This document shows positions 12,548 to 19,684 of a DNA stretch of 22,827 nucleotides, piece by piece. The notes under the pieces were generated by a model that was not told the origin of the DNA, made no database searches, and worked only from the letters and a program-made list of their open reading frames with translations. The DNA is from a virus. The stretch lies in IMG/VR virus record IMGVR_UViG_3300010883_000535, positions 1 to 22,827 of that record; one strand, 5' to 3'. Positions within the stretch are counted from its first letter, which is position 1; the number at the start of each line of letters is the position of its first letter. The translations under genes and the position numbers were made by a program.

Positions 12548-13985
12548 ATTTGAGGACAAGCCAAACTTCTTTGCTATACTAGCACAGGAATACCCCTCCA
12601 ATAACATTGGTTTGGCTAAGGCTAAGAAATGGCTTACTAGGATGTATAACTGTTTTGATGATGAGATTGAACAAGACTACAATGCACATAATGATTTGGG
12701 TGATGCTATTTATTACCTTGACCCATCTGCTACTAATAAAGTAGAACACAGCCTTGAAACTTTTGGAAGAATAATTTCTTTAGATTGCGGCGGAGTAGAT
12801 TCTACTGCTTATCGAACTATTGATTCTCTCTTAGCAGATTTGTCTGCTTTAGAAGCAAAGTGGTTTATTCGTTATTGGTTAAAGACTACCCGTAATGGTT
12901 TGGGTGATGGTGTAGTTAAAAAGATTATTGCGAAACACTTCGATAAGAAAGTAGCAATTGTTAGGAAACATTGTAATTTTAATTCAATTTATCAGGTCGT
13001 ATGGTATTATGAGCGTGGCGAAGAACCACCATGTAATTTAGAACATGGTAAGTTTATTAAGCCTATGCTTGCTAAAGAAATTCCCACTAAGAGATGGCCT
13101 AGTAATCCTATTGTTGATTATAAGTATGACGGTAATCGTTATCAAATTCATAAGAATGAAGGTAATGTAATTATCTTCAATCGTAAAGGAAGTATTGTAA
13201 CTCCGCAATTTGCTGATGTTGCACAACAAGTCCGAGAATACGAGGTTGTAGAAGCCATATTCGACGGCGAAATCTACCCGATAAAGGAAGACGGAAGCCC
13301 CGATGAACACAAGAAAATGGGAACGAGAGTGCATTCTAAAGACCATGCCGATGCTATGGAAAGAGTGCCGGTTCGATGGGTTATATTTGATTGTTTGATG
13401 TGGGAAAATGAAACTATTATGAATCTTTCTTATGCTGAAAGATTAGATAAATTCAAATCTAATCCAGACCAAGCACACAGAATGAAAGAAGGTGGAGACA
13501 TTATGGCATTCTACAACAATGCAATCAATGATGGTTTTGAAGGTATTATTGTTAAGGACACAGAATTACCATATGAAGCAGGTAAGCGAAGCACAGGTTG
13601 GGCTAAATATAAACCACCTCAAATTGAATTAGATGTTGTTATTCTTGCGGCTTCTTATGGAGAAGGCCGTAGAGCAAATGTATTTGGAACCTTTGAGATT
13701 GGTGTTAAGTCCGAAACAGGATTTACAAACATCGGTTCTATTGGAACAGGATTCACTGATAGTGATTTGATTAACTTAACTACTAGGTTGAGAACAATTG
13801 TAGAGTCTTACAAAGACAACCGTTATGTATTCTTGCCTAGAATAGTTTTAGAAGTAAAGGCTGATTTAGTTAGCCATGATGCAAAAGGAAACATAGGACT
13901 TAGATTTCCTAGAATGAAAAGAATTAGAGATGACAAGTTTGTTTCTGATATAAACACAATTAAAGATGTAATGGAGATGATTTAA
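12456..13985 (+). CDS. lig: ATP-dependent DNA ligase
   Basis: Seals nicks between Okazaki fragments or during repair by forming a lysine-AMP intermediate. The 509-aa protein has a helical N-terminal DNA-binding domain (1-195), motif I 'KYDGNR' with catalytic Lys223, and motif III 'FDGEIY' (269-274). Motif IIIa is around Phe311-Asp312, motif IV 'EGIIVKD' lies at 362-368, and motif V 'WAKYKP' at 382-387. An OB-fold domain follows (about 390-505), with 'RFPRMKRIRDDK' near the end as motif VI. This is the archaeal/eukaryotic LigI layout at slightly reduced length. I chose ATG 12456 because GTGAT (12446-12450) precedes it by five bases; ATGs at 12462, 12465 and 12471 are alternatives. All overlap the previous gene. 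I see no PIP box. Confidence 0.93.
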   Translation: MTMMKMSRLLEATEFLTPTKQVTLISRELNEFEDKPNFFAILAQEYPSNNIGLAKAKKWLTRMYNCFDDEIEQDYNAHNDLGDAIYYLDPSATNKVEHSLETFGRIISLDCGGVDSTAYRTIDSLLADLSALEAKWFIRYWLKTTRNGLGDGVVKKIIAKHFDKKVAIVRKHCNFNSIYQVVWYYERGEEPPCNLEHGKFIKPMLAKEIPTKRWPSNPIVDYKYDGNRYQIHKNEGNVIIFNRKGSIVTPQFADVAQQVREYEVVEAIFDGEIYPIKEDGSPDEHKKMGTRVHSKDHADAMERVPVRWVIFDCLMWENETIMNLSYAERLDKFKSNPDQAHRMKEGGDIMAFYNNAINDGFEGIIVKDTELPYEAGKRSTGWAKYKPPQIELDVVILAASYGEGRRANVFGTFEIGVKSETGFTNIGSIGTGFTDSDLINLTTRLRTIVESYKDNRYVFLPRIVLEVKADLVSHDAKGNIGLRFPRMKRIRDDKFVSDINTIKDVMEMI

Positions 13986-13986
13986 A

Positions 13987-14358
13987 ATGGAAGCAAAAAT
14001 AGGATATATTAAACTGAACAGTGGTGTAATTTATAAAATCAGTGAATTAAATAAGAAGGCTAATGGAACTGCAATTAGAGATTGTTATTCTAATCTTAGA
14101 GCAGAAGCAAGAACACTTAAGTTATTACATGAGCGTTTATATGTATTGCGGTGTAAAGAAACTGAATTCGCTACAATGACAGACACTAATAAGAAAATAC
14201 TAAAATGTGTTGGTCTTGATAAAAATTCAGAAATTAATGAAAGAGCAGATAGATTGGAACAGATTCTAGGACTAGCCATAATTCAATTAGAGAATGGTGC
14301 AGAACTAGATTTAGTATTAAAAATTTTAAAACAAAATAGGAGTGATAGTGATGATTGA
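13987..14358 (+). CDS. hypothetical helical protein
   Basis: This 123-aa protein is not recognised. A short beta start ('GYIKLNSGVIYKI') is followed by three long charged helices (about 20-58, 64-90 and 92-118), a coiled-coil-like layout with no glycine breaks. GGAG (13973-13976) lies within the end of the ligase gene, and the ATG is one base after the ligase stop. Its end overlaps the histone-fold gene by 8 nt and contains that gene's AGGAGTGAT. Confidence 0.6.
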   Translation: MEAKIGYIKLNSGVIYKISELNKKANGTAIRDCYSNLRAEARTLKLLHERLYVLRCKETEFATMTDTNKKILKCVGLDKNSEINERADRLEQILGLAIIQLENGAELDLVLKILKQNRSDSDD

Positions 14359-14800
14359 AGTAGGAGGATTAACTGTAATTGACTTTAAGACATATAGTTG
14401 TCTTGAGATTGATGATGAAGGAATGGCACACCTAAAAGATGTAACTACTACACAAGGTAGGCCAAAGAAAATAAAATCACATTTAGTTCCCTATTTCAAA
14501 GACGGTAAGTTTATTACACCCGAACCCGAACCTGTTGAAGTTTACAAGATTAAAACTAGGCTGAATATTAAAAACATTATCAAAGAAGAAGTTGAAATGC
14601 CAATTAGTAATTCAACAGTCCGTTTGTTGTCCGAGTGGTGTAATACTGCATTACGCAATATGATTATCAATGCTCAACAAAATGCACTTATCAAGGGTAG
14701 TAAAACAATCAATGCCGCACATGTGTTTTGGATGGAAACTAATATGCAAGTAGAAGGCTATTGGCCTGAGAACATTGATTATGTAAAGAAGGAGGAATAA
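14351..14800 (+). CDS. histone-fold protein with N-terminal beta domain
   Basis: Residues 84-133 of this 149-aa protein follow an archaeal histone. 'ISNSTVRLLSEW' fits helix 1 and the start of helix 2, 'CNTALRNMIINAQQNALIKG' fits the long helix 2 with its small-residue pattern, and 'SKTINAAHVFWMETN' matches the R-K-T-I-x-A-x-D-V loop and helix 3. The first 80 residues are a separate beta-rich domain and linker ('EPEPVEVYKIKTR'), so this is a fusion rather than a stand-alone histone. It could package or organise viral DNA, or act as a TAF/NF-Y-like transcription partner. I chose ATG 14351 over upstream GTGs (14342, 14348) because AGGAGTGAT ends four bases before it. Length and spacing suit a histone fold, but no profile was run. 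Confidence 0.6.
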   Translation: MIEVGGLTVIDFKTYSCLEIDDEGMAHLKDVTTTQGRPKKIKSHLVPYFKDGKFITPEPEPVEVYKIKTRLNIKNIIKEEVEMPISNSTVRLLSEWCNTALRNMIINAQQNALIKGSKTINAAHVFWMETNMQVEGYWPENIDYVKKEE

Positions 14801-14805
14801 GTATG
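14791..14805 (+). promoter_or_regulatory. stop-RBS-start cassette GGAGGAATAAGTATG
   Basis: This differs by one base from the cassettes at 10926-10940 and 16411-16425. The Glu-Glu codons and TAA of the histone-fold gene supply the ribosome binding site of the next gene, with seven-base spacing. Confidence 0.65.
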
Positions 14806-15201
14806 TTTAGTAAAGATATGTTAATTGGAATTATACTGGGTATGTCAAAAGCAGACATCCATTTAGATAAGAATGATAAGTCACAAATAGGATATAGAGT
14901 TAGACTACGAATTAACCTTCGTGCTTCTTCTCCCTTTTTACAAGGAGTAGCAAGAAGTCTTGAACAACATCAAATAGAAACTACCTATAAAGAAAAAGAA
15001 CATAAGAGTAGGCCAAGACCTATCCTAAGAATAGGAGGGATTAAGAACCTATATAAGTTATGTCAGTTAATACCTGAAGAATTACCAGATGCAAACGAAG
15101 AATGGTTAGTGTTTAGAGAAGCAGTAGATATTGTAGGTAATGATAGGCATTTGCAATTAGAAGGACTTGAAGAATTATTTAAATTGAAGGGTGTTAATTG
15201 A
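14803..15201 (+). CDS. LAGLIDADG-like protein (homing-endonuclease fold)
   Basis: Residues 7-18 of this 132-aa protein, 'LIGIILGMSKAD', resemble a LAGLIDADG helix with the catalytic-type Asp18. They are followed by the usual strand-rich body: 'YRVRLRINLRASSPFLQGVARSLEQ' (strands then helix), 'RPRPILRIGGIKNLYKLCQLIPEEL' (strand, helix), and a C-terminal helix. This order matches single-motif LAGLIDADG proteins, which act as homodimers. There is no intron or intein around it, and it overlaps both neighbours in tight replication-gene packing. It may be a domesticated or free-standing endonuclease rather than a mobile intron enzyme. The ATG has the GGAGGAATAAGTATG cassette. The stop TGATG overlaps the next start by one base. 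Confidence 0.5.
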   Translation: MFSKDMLIGIILGMSKADIHLDKNDKSQIGYRVRLRINLRASSPFLQGVARSLEQHQIETTYKEKEHKSRPRPILRIGGIKNLYKLCQLIPEELPDANEEWLVFREAVDIVGNDRHLQLEGLEELFKLKGVN

Positions 15202-16052
15202 TGGGCTTTACTACTATGGTTGCACTTAGACCAATACTATTGACTGGTAAGACAGGAACAGGAAAATCAACTAAAGCCAAGACCATTATTCCCGAAGCCC
15301 AAGTATATTACGCTAATGAGATGGAAGTCAAAGACTTGGGTTCTATGTCTAAAGATAATGGAATCATTATAGAAGACATTCATATTAAACCTAAGAAGGA
15401 TGAAATTTTAAATGTTATTAGGAACTACAAGGGTCAAATAGTAATAACTTCTATTGATGAAAAGAGTGTTCCTAGTGACATTAAAGCGATGTGTCAAATT
15501 AAAAGAGCAGGGTCAAATAGATACTTGTATGATAGTATTAAAGAAATAGCACCCCACGCACAAGAACCTTTCTCAATTGAGCAAGACACATATAGTTTAG
15601 TATCTATGTTTCTTAAAGAAACAGATAGAGATTTAGTTGCTAAGATATTAAAATACAATAAGCCATCAGATACTCAAATTTTATCTTGGTTAGTAGAAAA
15701 CCTACACCCGAATAAGTTATTGTTCGTAGATGGTGTAGTTAAACGCCGTTGGTCTAGTAATTATTTTTATGAGTTACTAGCCTATTCACATAGCGGTAAG
15801 ACTTTAGGGCGAGTATCTATGCCTATGCGTGGGAAGTATTCACAAAAACCTAAACTAATAAAGCGTTTAGGTATTAAGACTGGTGAGAATAGAATTTTTC
15901 AGCAGTTTAAGAAAGACGAAGACTTTGTAATTTATGCAAAGACAAAACTAAATAATGGTGATTGTCGTATTCTTAGTCTTGGAGAAAAGAAAAGACGAAG
16001 AAAGACAGACCCGATAATACCCCAACAAAAGACATTGGGAGATTATCTATGA
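15201..16052 (+). CDS. AAA+ ATPase with C-terminal PIP box, RFC large-subunit-like
   Basis: This 283-aa protein has a Walker A 'GKTGTGKST' (16-24), an atypical Walker B 'GIIIEDIH' (54-61), and a sensor-1-like strand 'GQIVITSID'. A helical C-terminal half follows, then a Lys/Arg-rich linker ('KKRRRKTD'). The last eight residues, 'QKTLGDYL' (276-283), fit the PCNA-interacting motif Q-x-x-L-x-x-aromatic-x. Archaeal RFC large subunits also carry a C-terminal PIP box. With an RFC small subunit just downstream and a sliding clamp 3.6 kb further, this is probably the large clamp-loader subunit or a functional substitute. It lacks the usual large-subunit length (about 480 aa). A helicase-loader-type ATPase is the alternative. 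ATG 15201 is chosen over TTG 15198. Confidence 0.7.
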   Translation: MGFTTMVALRPILLTGKTGTGKSTKAKTIIPEAQVYYANEMEVKDLGSMSKDNGIIIEDIHIKPKKDEILNVIRNYKGQIVITSIDEKSVPSDIKAMCQIKRAGSNRYLYDSIKEIAPHAQEPFSIEQDTYSLVSMFLKETDRDLVAKILKYNKPSDTQILSWLVENLHPNKLLFVDGVVKRRWSSNYFYELLAYSHSGKTLGRVSMPMRGKYSQKPKLIKRLGIKTGENRIFQQFKKDEDFVIYAKTKLNNGDCRILSLGEKKRRRKTDPIIPQQKTLGDYL

Positions 16053-16060
16053 TGGCTAAT

Positions 16061-16135
16061 GGGTGTATGGTGTAATGGATAGCATACTGGCCTTCTAAGC
16101 CGGTGATACGGGTTCGACTCCTGTTACGCCCGCCA
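16061..16135 (+). tRNA. tRNA-Arg (anticodon UCU), CCA encoded
   Basis: A full cloverleaf can be drawn. The acceptor is GGGTGTA/TACGCCC (7 bp with one G-U). The D-arm is GTGT/GCAT with loop AATGGATA. The anticodon stem is CTGGC/GCCGG with loop CTTCTAA, giving anticodon TCT at 16094-16096. The T-arm is ACGGG/CCTGT with loop TTCGACT. The discriminator G is followed by an encoded CCA (16133-16135). It reads AGA, a frequent Arg codon in this AT-rich genome. It sits eight bases after the PIP-box ATPase stop and is followed by the AGGAGG (16141-16146) of the next gene, so it must be cut out of a longer transcript or have its own promoter. No TATA box is visible. Confidence 0.95.
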
Positions 16136-16153
16136 TCAAAAGGAGGAATTAAA

Positions 16154-16420
16154 ATGAATAAAAGAAATCAAAGAATTAGAAAGAAAATTAGACAAGTGTT
16201 ATCTACTGGTGAAGAATTAAGCAGTAGTCAAATACTTGATAGAATGATAGACATTAAAACGGTAACTTCATCTAAGGGTGGAGTAGTTAATACTCAACGG
16301 CGTTCTAAAGCGTGTCCACCTACACTAAGACAGTTAAGTGCTATATTACCAATAGAAGCCAAGAAATCAGGATTTGATGTTAAGGCTAAACAAACGCTTT
16401 GGATAGCAAGGGAGGAATAA
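16154..16420 (+). CDS. small winged-helix-like basic protein
   Basis: This 88-aa basic protein has the layout of a small winged helix: helix 'RIRKKIRQVLST' (7-18), 'ELSSSQILDRMI' (helix 2), a Lys/Arg-rich middle, 'PTLRQLSAILP' as a recognition-helix candidate, and a final 'TLWIAREE' strand. The order resembles two paralogous proteins at 22129 and 22322. I chose ATG 16154 because AGGAGG (16141-16146) precedes it by seven bases; extending upstream would run the gene through the tRNA. Its last Glu codons and stop form the cassette that starts the RFC gene. It may regulate transcription or bind replication DNA. Confidence 0.6.
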   Translation: MNKRNQRIRKKIRQVLSTGEELSSSQILDRMIDIKTVTSSKGGVVNTQRRSKACPPTLRQLSAILPIEAKKSGFDVKAKQTLWIAREE

Positions 16421-16425
16421 ATATG
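16411..16425 (+). promoter_or_regulatory. stop-RBS-start cassette GGAGGAATAAATATG
   Basis: Identical to 10926-10940. It combines the end of one gene (Glu-Glu-stop), the GGAGG and the ATG of the RFC gene with seven-base spacing. Confidence 0.7.
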
Positions 16426-17337
16426 TTATGGACAGAAAAATATAGACCGGATAAAATAGGAGATATTGTAGGACAAGAGCATTTTGTAATGGATGCACAA
16501 AGTTGGATTGAAGAAGGTAACATGCCAAATGTATTATTGTTTGGTAATGCCGGAACAGGTAAAACTGCGGCAGGAATAGCATTAGCAAAGAATCTTCTAA
16601 AGGATAACTTTAGTGATAACTTTGTTGAAGTGAATGCTTCCGATGATAGGCGACTTGAGGTAGTAAGAACTACAATTAAAAACATAGCCCAAAGCGGAAC
16701 AATTGGAGATGTACCTTTTCGCATTTGTCTTTTAGATGAATTAGGAGGTATGACAGTAGATGCTCAAAATGCGCTAAAGCGAATTATGGAACGCTATTCT
16801 AGTAATATTCGTTTCATTATTACTTGTAATGACCGTAGTAAGATTATCCACCCACTTCAAAGTAGGTGTGCTAATTACCATTTTAAGCCACTCTCTAATG
16901 AGGTCATCCTTGAAGTAATCAAAGCAATACTTCAACGAGAGAGTATAACCTCATTCGGAGATGATGACTTAACAGCCTTTATATATGAGTTAGATGGAGA
17001 CTTACGCAGGGCGATTACTGAATTACAGGCGGCAAAGTCATCTGGTTTTTCATTATCGAGACAAATAGAATCTACTCACAAAGAATACAATGAGATACTA
17101 ATTGAAATACTAAATAAAAATCCAAACAAAGCATTGAAAGACTTACATAAAATTATTTATGAAGGCCGTAGCGTTAAACAAATCTGTTTAGGTTTGCATA
17201 ACGCTATTATTGCTTCGGATGGCTTGGACAATACTACCAAGTATAAACTGTTAAGAACAGTCGGGGAAAGCGAATATCGTTCAACTACCATGACCCCAAA
17301 GGTATTACTATCATGGATGGTTGGACAACTAATATGA
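16423..17337 (+). CDS. rfcS: replication factor C small subunit (clamp loader)
   Basis: ATPase that opens the PCNA ring and loads it on primed DNA. The 304-aa protein starts 'LWTEKYRP' (RFC box II), has Walker A 'GNAGTGKT' (41-48) and the RFC-typical 'NASDDR' (71-76). Walker B is 'LLDELGG' (103-109), where the usual Ala after Glu is Leu. The arginine-finger motif 'SRC' lies at 147-149. A helical collar domain (about 220-304) follows. Its length is close to cellular RFC-S (about 320). The start is set by GGAGG (16411-16415). Along with the PIP-box ATPase (15201-16052) it can form a viral clamp loader for the viral clamp. Confidence 0.95.
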   Translation: MLWTEKYRPDKIGDIVGQEHFVMDAQSWIEEGNMPNVLLFGNAGTGKTAAGIALAKNLLKDNFSDNFVEVNASDDRRLEVVRTTIKNIAQSGTIGDVPFRICLLDELGGMTVDAQNALKRIMERYSSNIRFIITCNDRSKIIHPLQSRCANYHFKPLSNEVILEVIKAILQRESITSFGDDDLTAFIYELDGDLRRAITELQAAKSSGFSLSRQIESTHKEYNEILIEILNKNPNKALKDLHKIIYEGRSVKQICLGLHNAIIASDGLDNTTKYKLLRTVGESEYRSTTMTPKVLLSWMVGQLI

Positions 17338-17353
17338 AAAAGGAAGTGAAAAT

Positions 17354-18577
17354 ATGTTAAGCGAAAATATGCAAAACGAAATAGAAAAGAGCGCACAACA
17401 CATGAATATGACTGTGGAGGAAGCAACAGAAAAATATACGGCTATTTGTGCCGAAAACAACATTGAAGTAAGCGATAGTGCCGGTTTAGGTCTTTGGCGA
17501 AACTTAGCGGCTCAAATCATGCGTCGTTCAAAACAAACAGAAACAACTCAAAGCACTGGAAGTAATTCCCTTGTTAAGAAGTGTTTTGGTTTCTTTGTTG
17601 CTTTAGAAGCACCAAGAGATATGATGTCGTGGAACCGTAACCGAGCAAAGGAAGAATACAACCGTGATGCTGATAATGGACTTAATGAAGGACATGTAGC
17701 AGTTGCGACTGAAAATGCTTTGGGTAAGTGGATGATTAGCCGTTACCATGATGGTGAATATCAAGAGCGAATGGTTAATGATTTACCGGCAGGTGCGGAA
17801 GAAGCACATGATGGTGTAATGATTATTCCTTTGGATAATACTAAGACATACATGAATGGTGGAGAAAACCGAAACTATGGTAAACCTTTGCCGGTAGAAC
17901 AATTCCGACGAAGTGGTGTATTCTATGGTAGTGTTGATGGTGCTGATATGAAGCCTTATCAATTCTCTTATAAGAATCAAGGTGGAATTGAGTTTACTCC
18001 CGACTGTTATGACTTTGTTCACTTTGTAGGTATTCCCTCCGAAGATGGCGGAAGTCTATACGGTATGACAATGACAACAAAGAACAGTTTGATTCGTAAT
18101 GATGACTTAGACCCAGAAAACTCCGACTATCGAGATATGGGTGAAGTTGATTTTGTTAATCAATTGAATCTAAACTTTGAAAGTCATATGGTAGAATTGG
18201 TTGAGATTGACCGAGCGCACATTACTCGTCAAACTTTACCTGCTAAAGACCGATTCGTTATTACTAGCGGAACAGTTTGTAATATGAACATGATGCCTAC
18301 TTCAAACGGTAATCGTATTCTAAACATTACTGACTTGAATGCTGAATTTGATTATGACAATGAATCTAATATGACTACTTGTTGGATTCCGGAACATCTC
18401 GGTATTGATTTCGGTATTGGTTCTACTATTGTTGTAGTAGGCCGAACATCTCAACGGTTGATTGATGGAGTTGCTGACCCAGTAACTATCAATGTTGCTT
18501 CAATCTTAGTAACAGAAAAGCGTGGTTCACCTGTTGAGGTTGATACGCCCGTTGAAGAATCATTTGATTGGTTCTGA
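17354..18577 (+). CDS. probable single-stranded DNA-binding protein
   Basis: I do not recognise this 407-aa protein by family. An N-terminal helical segment (1-65) is followed by a long beta-rich region (about 75-385) that could hold two OB-like units: 'CFGFFVALEA' ... 'FYGSVDG' and 'HMVELVEIDRAHITRQ' ... 'STIVVVGRTSQ'. The C-terminus is acidic and aromatic ('VEESFDWF', 400-407). Many replication SSBs (E. coli SSB, T7 gp2.5) end in such tails, which recruit partners. The position between RFC-S and the recombinase/clamp/polymerase genes fits an SSB. GGAAGTGA precedes the ATG. The rather even, highly expressed-looking composition supports an abundant protein. The SSB call is inference. Confidence 0.5.
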   Translation: MLSENMQNEIEKSAQHMNMTVEEATEKYTAICAENNIEVSDSAGLGLWRNLAAQIMRRSKQTETTQSTGSNSLVKKCFGFFVALEAPRDMMSWNRNRAKEEYNRDADNGLNEGHVAVATENALGKWMISRYHDGEYQERMVNDLPAGAEEAHDGVMIIPLDNTKTYMNGGENRNYGKPLPVEQFRRSGVFYGSVDGADMKPYQFSYKNQGGIEFTPDCYDFVHFVGIPSEDGGSLYGMTMTTKNSLIRNDDLDPENSDYRDMGEVDFVNQLNLNFESHMVELVEIDRAHITRQTLPAKDRFVITSGTVCNMNMMPTSNGNRILNITDLNAEFDYDNESNMTTCWIPEHLGIDFGIGSTIVVVGRTSQRLIDGVADPVTINVASILVTEKRGSPVEVDTPVEESFDWF

Positions 18578-18666
18578 AACTAAACTATTTATGTGCGTGT
18601 GTAATCTAATTCCAATGAATGTAGGTCAAATAGGTGCAAAGCCTATACCCAAAAGGAGATTTAAAA
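18578..18666 (+). promoter_or_regulatory. 89-nt intergenic gap, possible promoter and leader
   Basis: This is one of two sizeable noncoding gaps not holding an RNA gene. It has AAAC followed by CTATTTATG (18585-18593), which loosely resembles an archaeal BRE plus TATA box. A small hairpin ATAGG/CCTAT flanks TGCAAAG farther on, and AGGAG precedes the next ATG (18667) by eight bases. A promoter for the clamp/polymerase group is plausible, because nearly all other junctions in the replication block overlap. A 27-codon ORF from 18591 has no ribosome binding site. Confidence 0.35.
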
Positions 18667-18933
18667 ATGAATGATATTATAGAAAATAAATTCATTCTAA
18701 AGGGAGAAAGTTATATTGCTGATTTAGCAAAAGTAGACTTCTTAACTTGGAATGAAAACGATAAAATAAAAGGAACATACTTTATGAAATTTCATATCGG
18801 TGCGAAAGAGACACGGTTTGTTTGTTCAAGCAAACCGGAATTAATAGGAATAATCAAAGCATGGTGTATTGCTAATGGTAAAGATATAGATATAAATGAA
18901 AATGATGTAGGTGATTGGCTTGATAAAAACTAA
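18667..18933 (+). CDS. small hypothetical protein
   Basis: This 88-aa protein is not recognised. Residues 5-50 are beta-rich ('KFILKGESYIADLAKVDFLTW', 'GTYFMKFHIGAKETRFVC'), followed by a helix 'KPELIGIIKAWCIANG' and an acidic tail. I chose ATG 18667 because AGGAG precedes it; an upstream in-frame start would lie in the leader. Its end overlaps the Sak4-like ATPase gene and contains GGTGAT (18910-18915), the probable binding site of that gene. Confidence 0.6.
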   Translation: MNDIIENKFILKGESYIADLAKVDFLTWNENDKIKGTYFMKFHIGAKETRFVCSSKPELIGIIKAWCIANGKDIDINENDVGDWLDKN

Positions 18934-19684
18934 GAAAGAAAAAACAAACTTTAAAGAATTAATGGCTCAGAAAAGAGCCGAGCGAAAAGCAAGAATGGTA
19001 TTAGGTATTTGGGGAGAACCCAAAACCGGAAAGACCGGAATTGCATTGGATTTCCCAGATAAGAACATTTATGTTTTAGATTGGGATAGAGGTGTCGAAT
19101 CAACTTGGTTTGAACATCACGACGCAACTGACCGAATTAATGTATATTGTCCTATTGTTATGCGACCGGACAACATCATGGATATTGATAAGAGTGAACA
19201 GAACTCACTTGACTTCATTAACTTTGCTAAAGAACAAATTGAAGCAGGGGAAGATGTAGTGTTTATTATTGATGGTGTAGATACTTGGTTGGATGCTTGT
19301 ATGTTAAAGGTTAATCCTAACCCAAGAGTAGTTACTAAGATTATGCCGTTTATGTATGGTTCAAGGAATAAGACTTTCTACTTTCTATTAGAAGCAATTT
19401 ATCAATTGAATTGTGATGTTATTTACATTACCCACGAAATTGAAAAGTATGTTGAAGGCACACCTGTTGGTGTTCAGCCTCAATGGAAAGATTGGGGAGG
19501 AAAACTTGAACAAGAGATTTACTGTTGTAAAAAGAAAGTTAAAGGTGAATTACACTTTCATGCTGAATTAATTGGTTCTAGGACTAATGGTAATTTAGTT
19601 GGAACTAAATGGACTGTCCGTGAAGGAACCCCCCCTAAGATTCAATGGAACGGTGTTCCTGAATTAAGGGAGGGAAAGATTTGA
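18920..19684 (+). CDS. RecA/Sak4-like recombination ATPase
   Basis: This 254-aa P-loop protein has Walker A 'GEPKTGKT' (32-39), a strand 'NIYVLDWDRG' where Sak4-type proteins have a conserved Asp-rich strand, Walker B 'VVFIIDGVDTW' and a sensor-like 'DVIYITHE'. A C-terminal beta region is rich in charged residues. This is the layout of single-domain RecA-fold ATPases of the phage Sak4 group, which are RadA-like and work with SSB in strand annealing; a probable SSB lies just upstream. The start is uncertain: TTG 18920 follows GGTGAT by four bases, GTG 18911 and ATG 18962 are alternatives. A KaiC-like ATPase is another possibility. It ends in a TTGA overlap with the clamp gene. Confidence 0.7.
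   Translation: MIKTKKEKTNFKELMAQKRAERKARMVLGIWGEPKTGKTGIALDFPDKNIYVLDWDRGVESTWFEHHDATDRINVYCPIVMRPDNIMDIDKSEQNSLDFINFAKEQIEAGEDVVFIIDGVDTWLDACMLKVNPNPRVVTKIMPFMYGSRNKTFYFLLEAIYQLNCDVIYITHEIEKYVEGTPVGVQPQWKDWGGKLEQEIYCCKKKVKGELHFHAELIGSRTNGNLVGTKWTVREGTPPKIQWNGVPELREGKI

Noticed and set aside
16061-16135. Integration site at the tRNA gene
   Set aside because: There is no integrase gene and no second copy of the tRNA 3' end in the window; the tRNA is complete and sits between viral genes.
16386-16724. 112-aa antisense ORF over the RFC gene
   Set aside because: The + strand carries clear Walker A and RFC box motifs in the same stretch.
18591-18674. 27-codon ORF in the gap before 18667
   Set aside because: It has no ribosome binding site, overlaps the TATA-like box and ends inside the next gene start.
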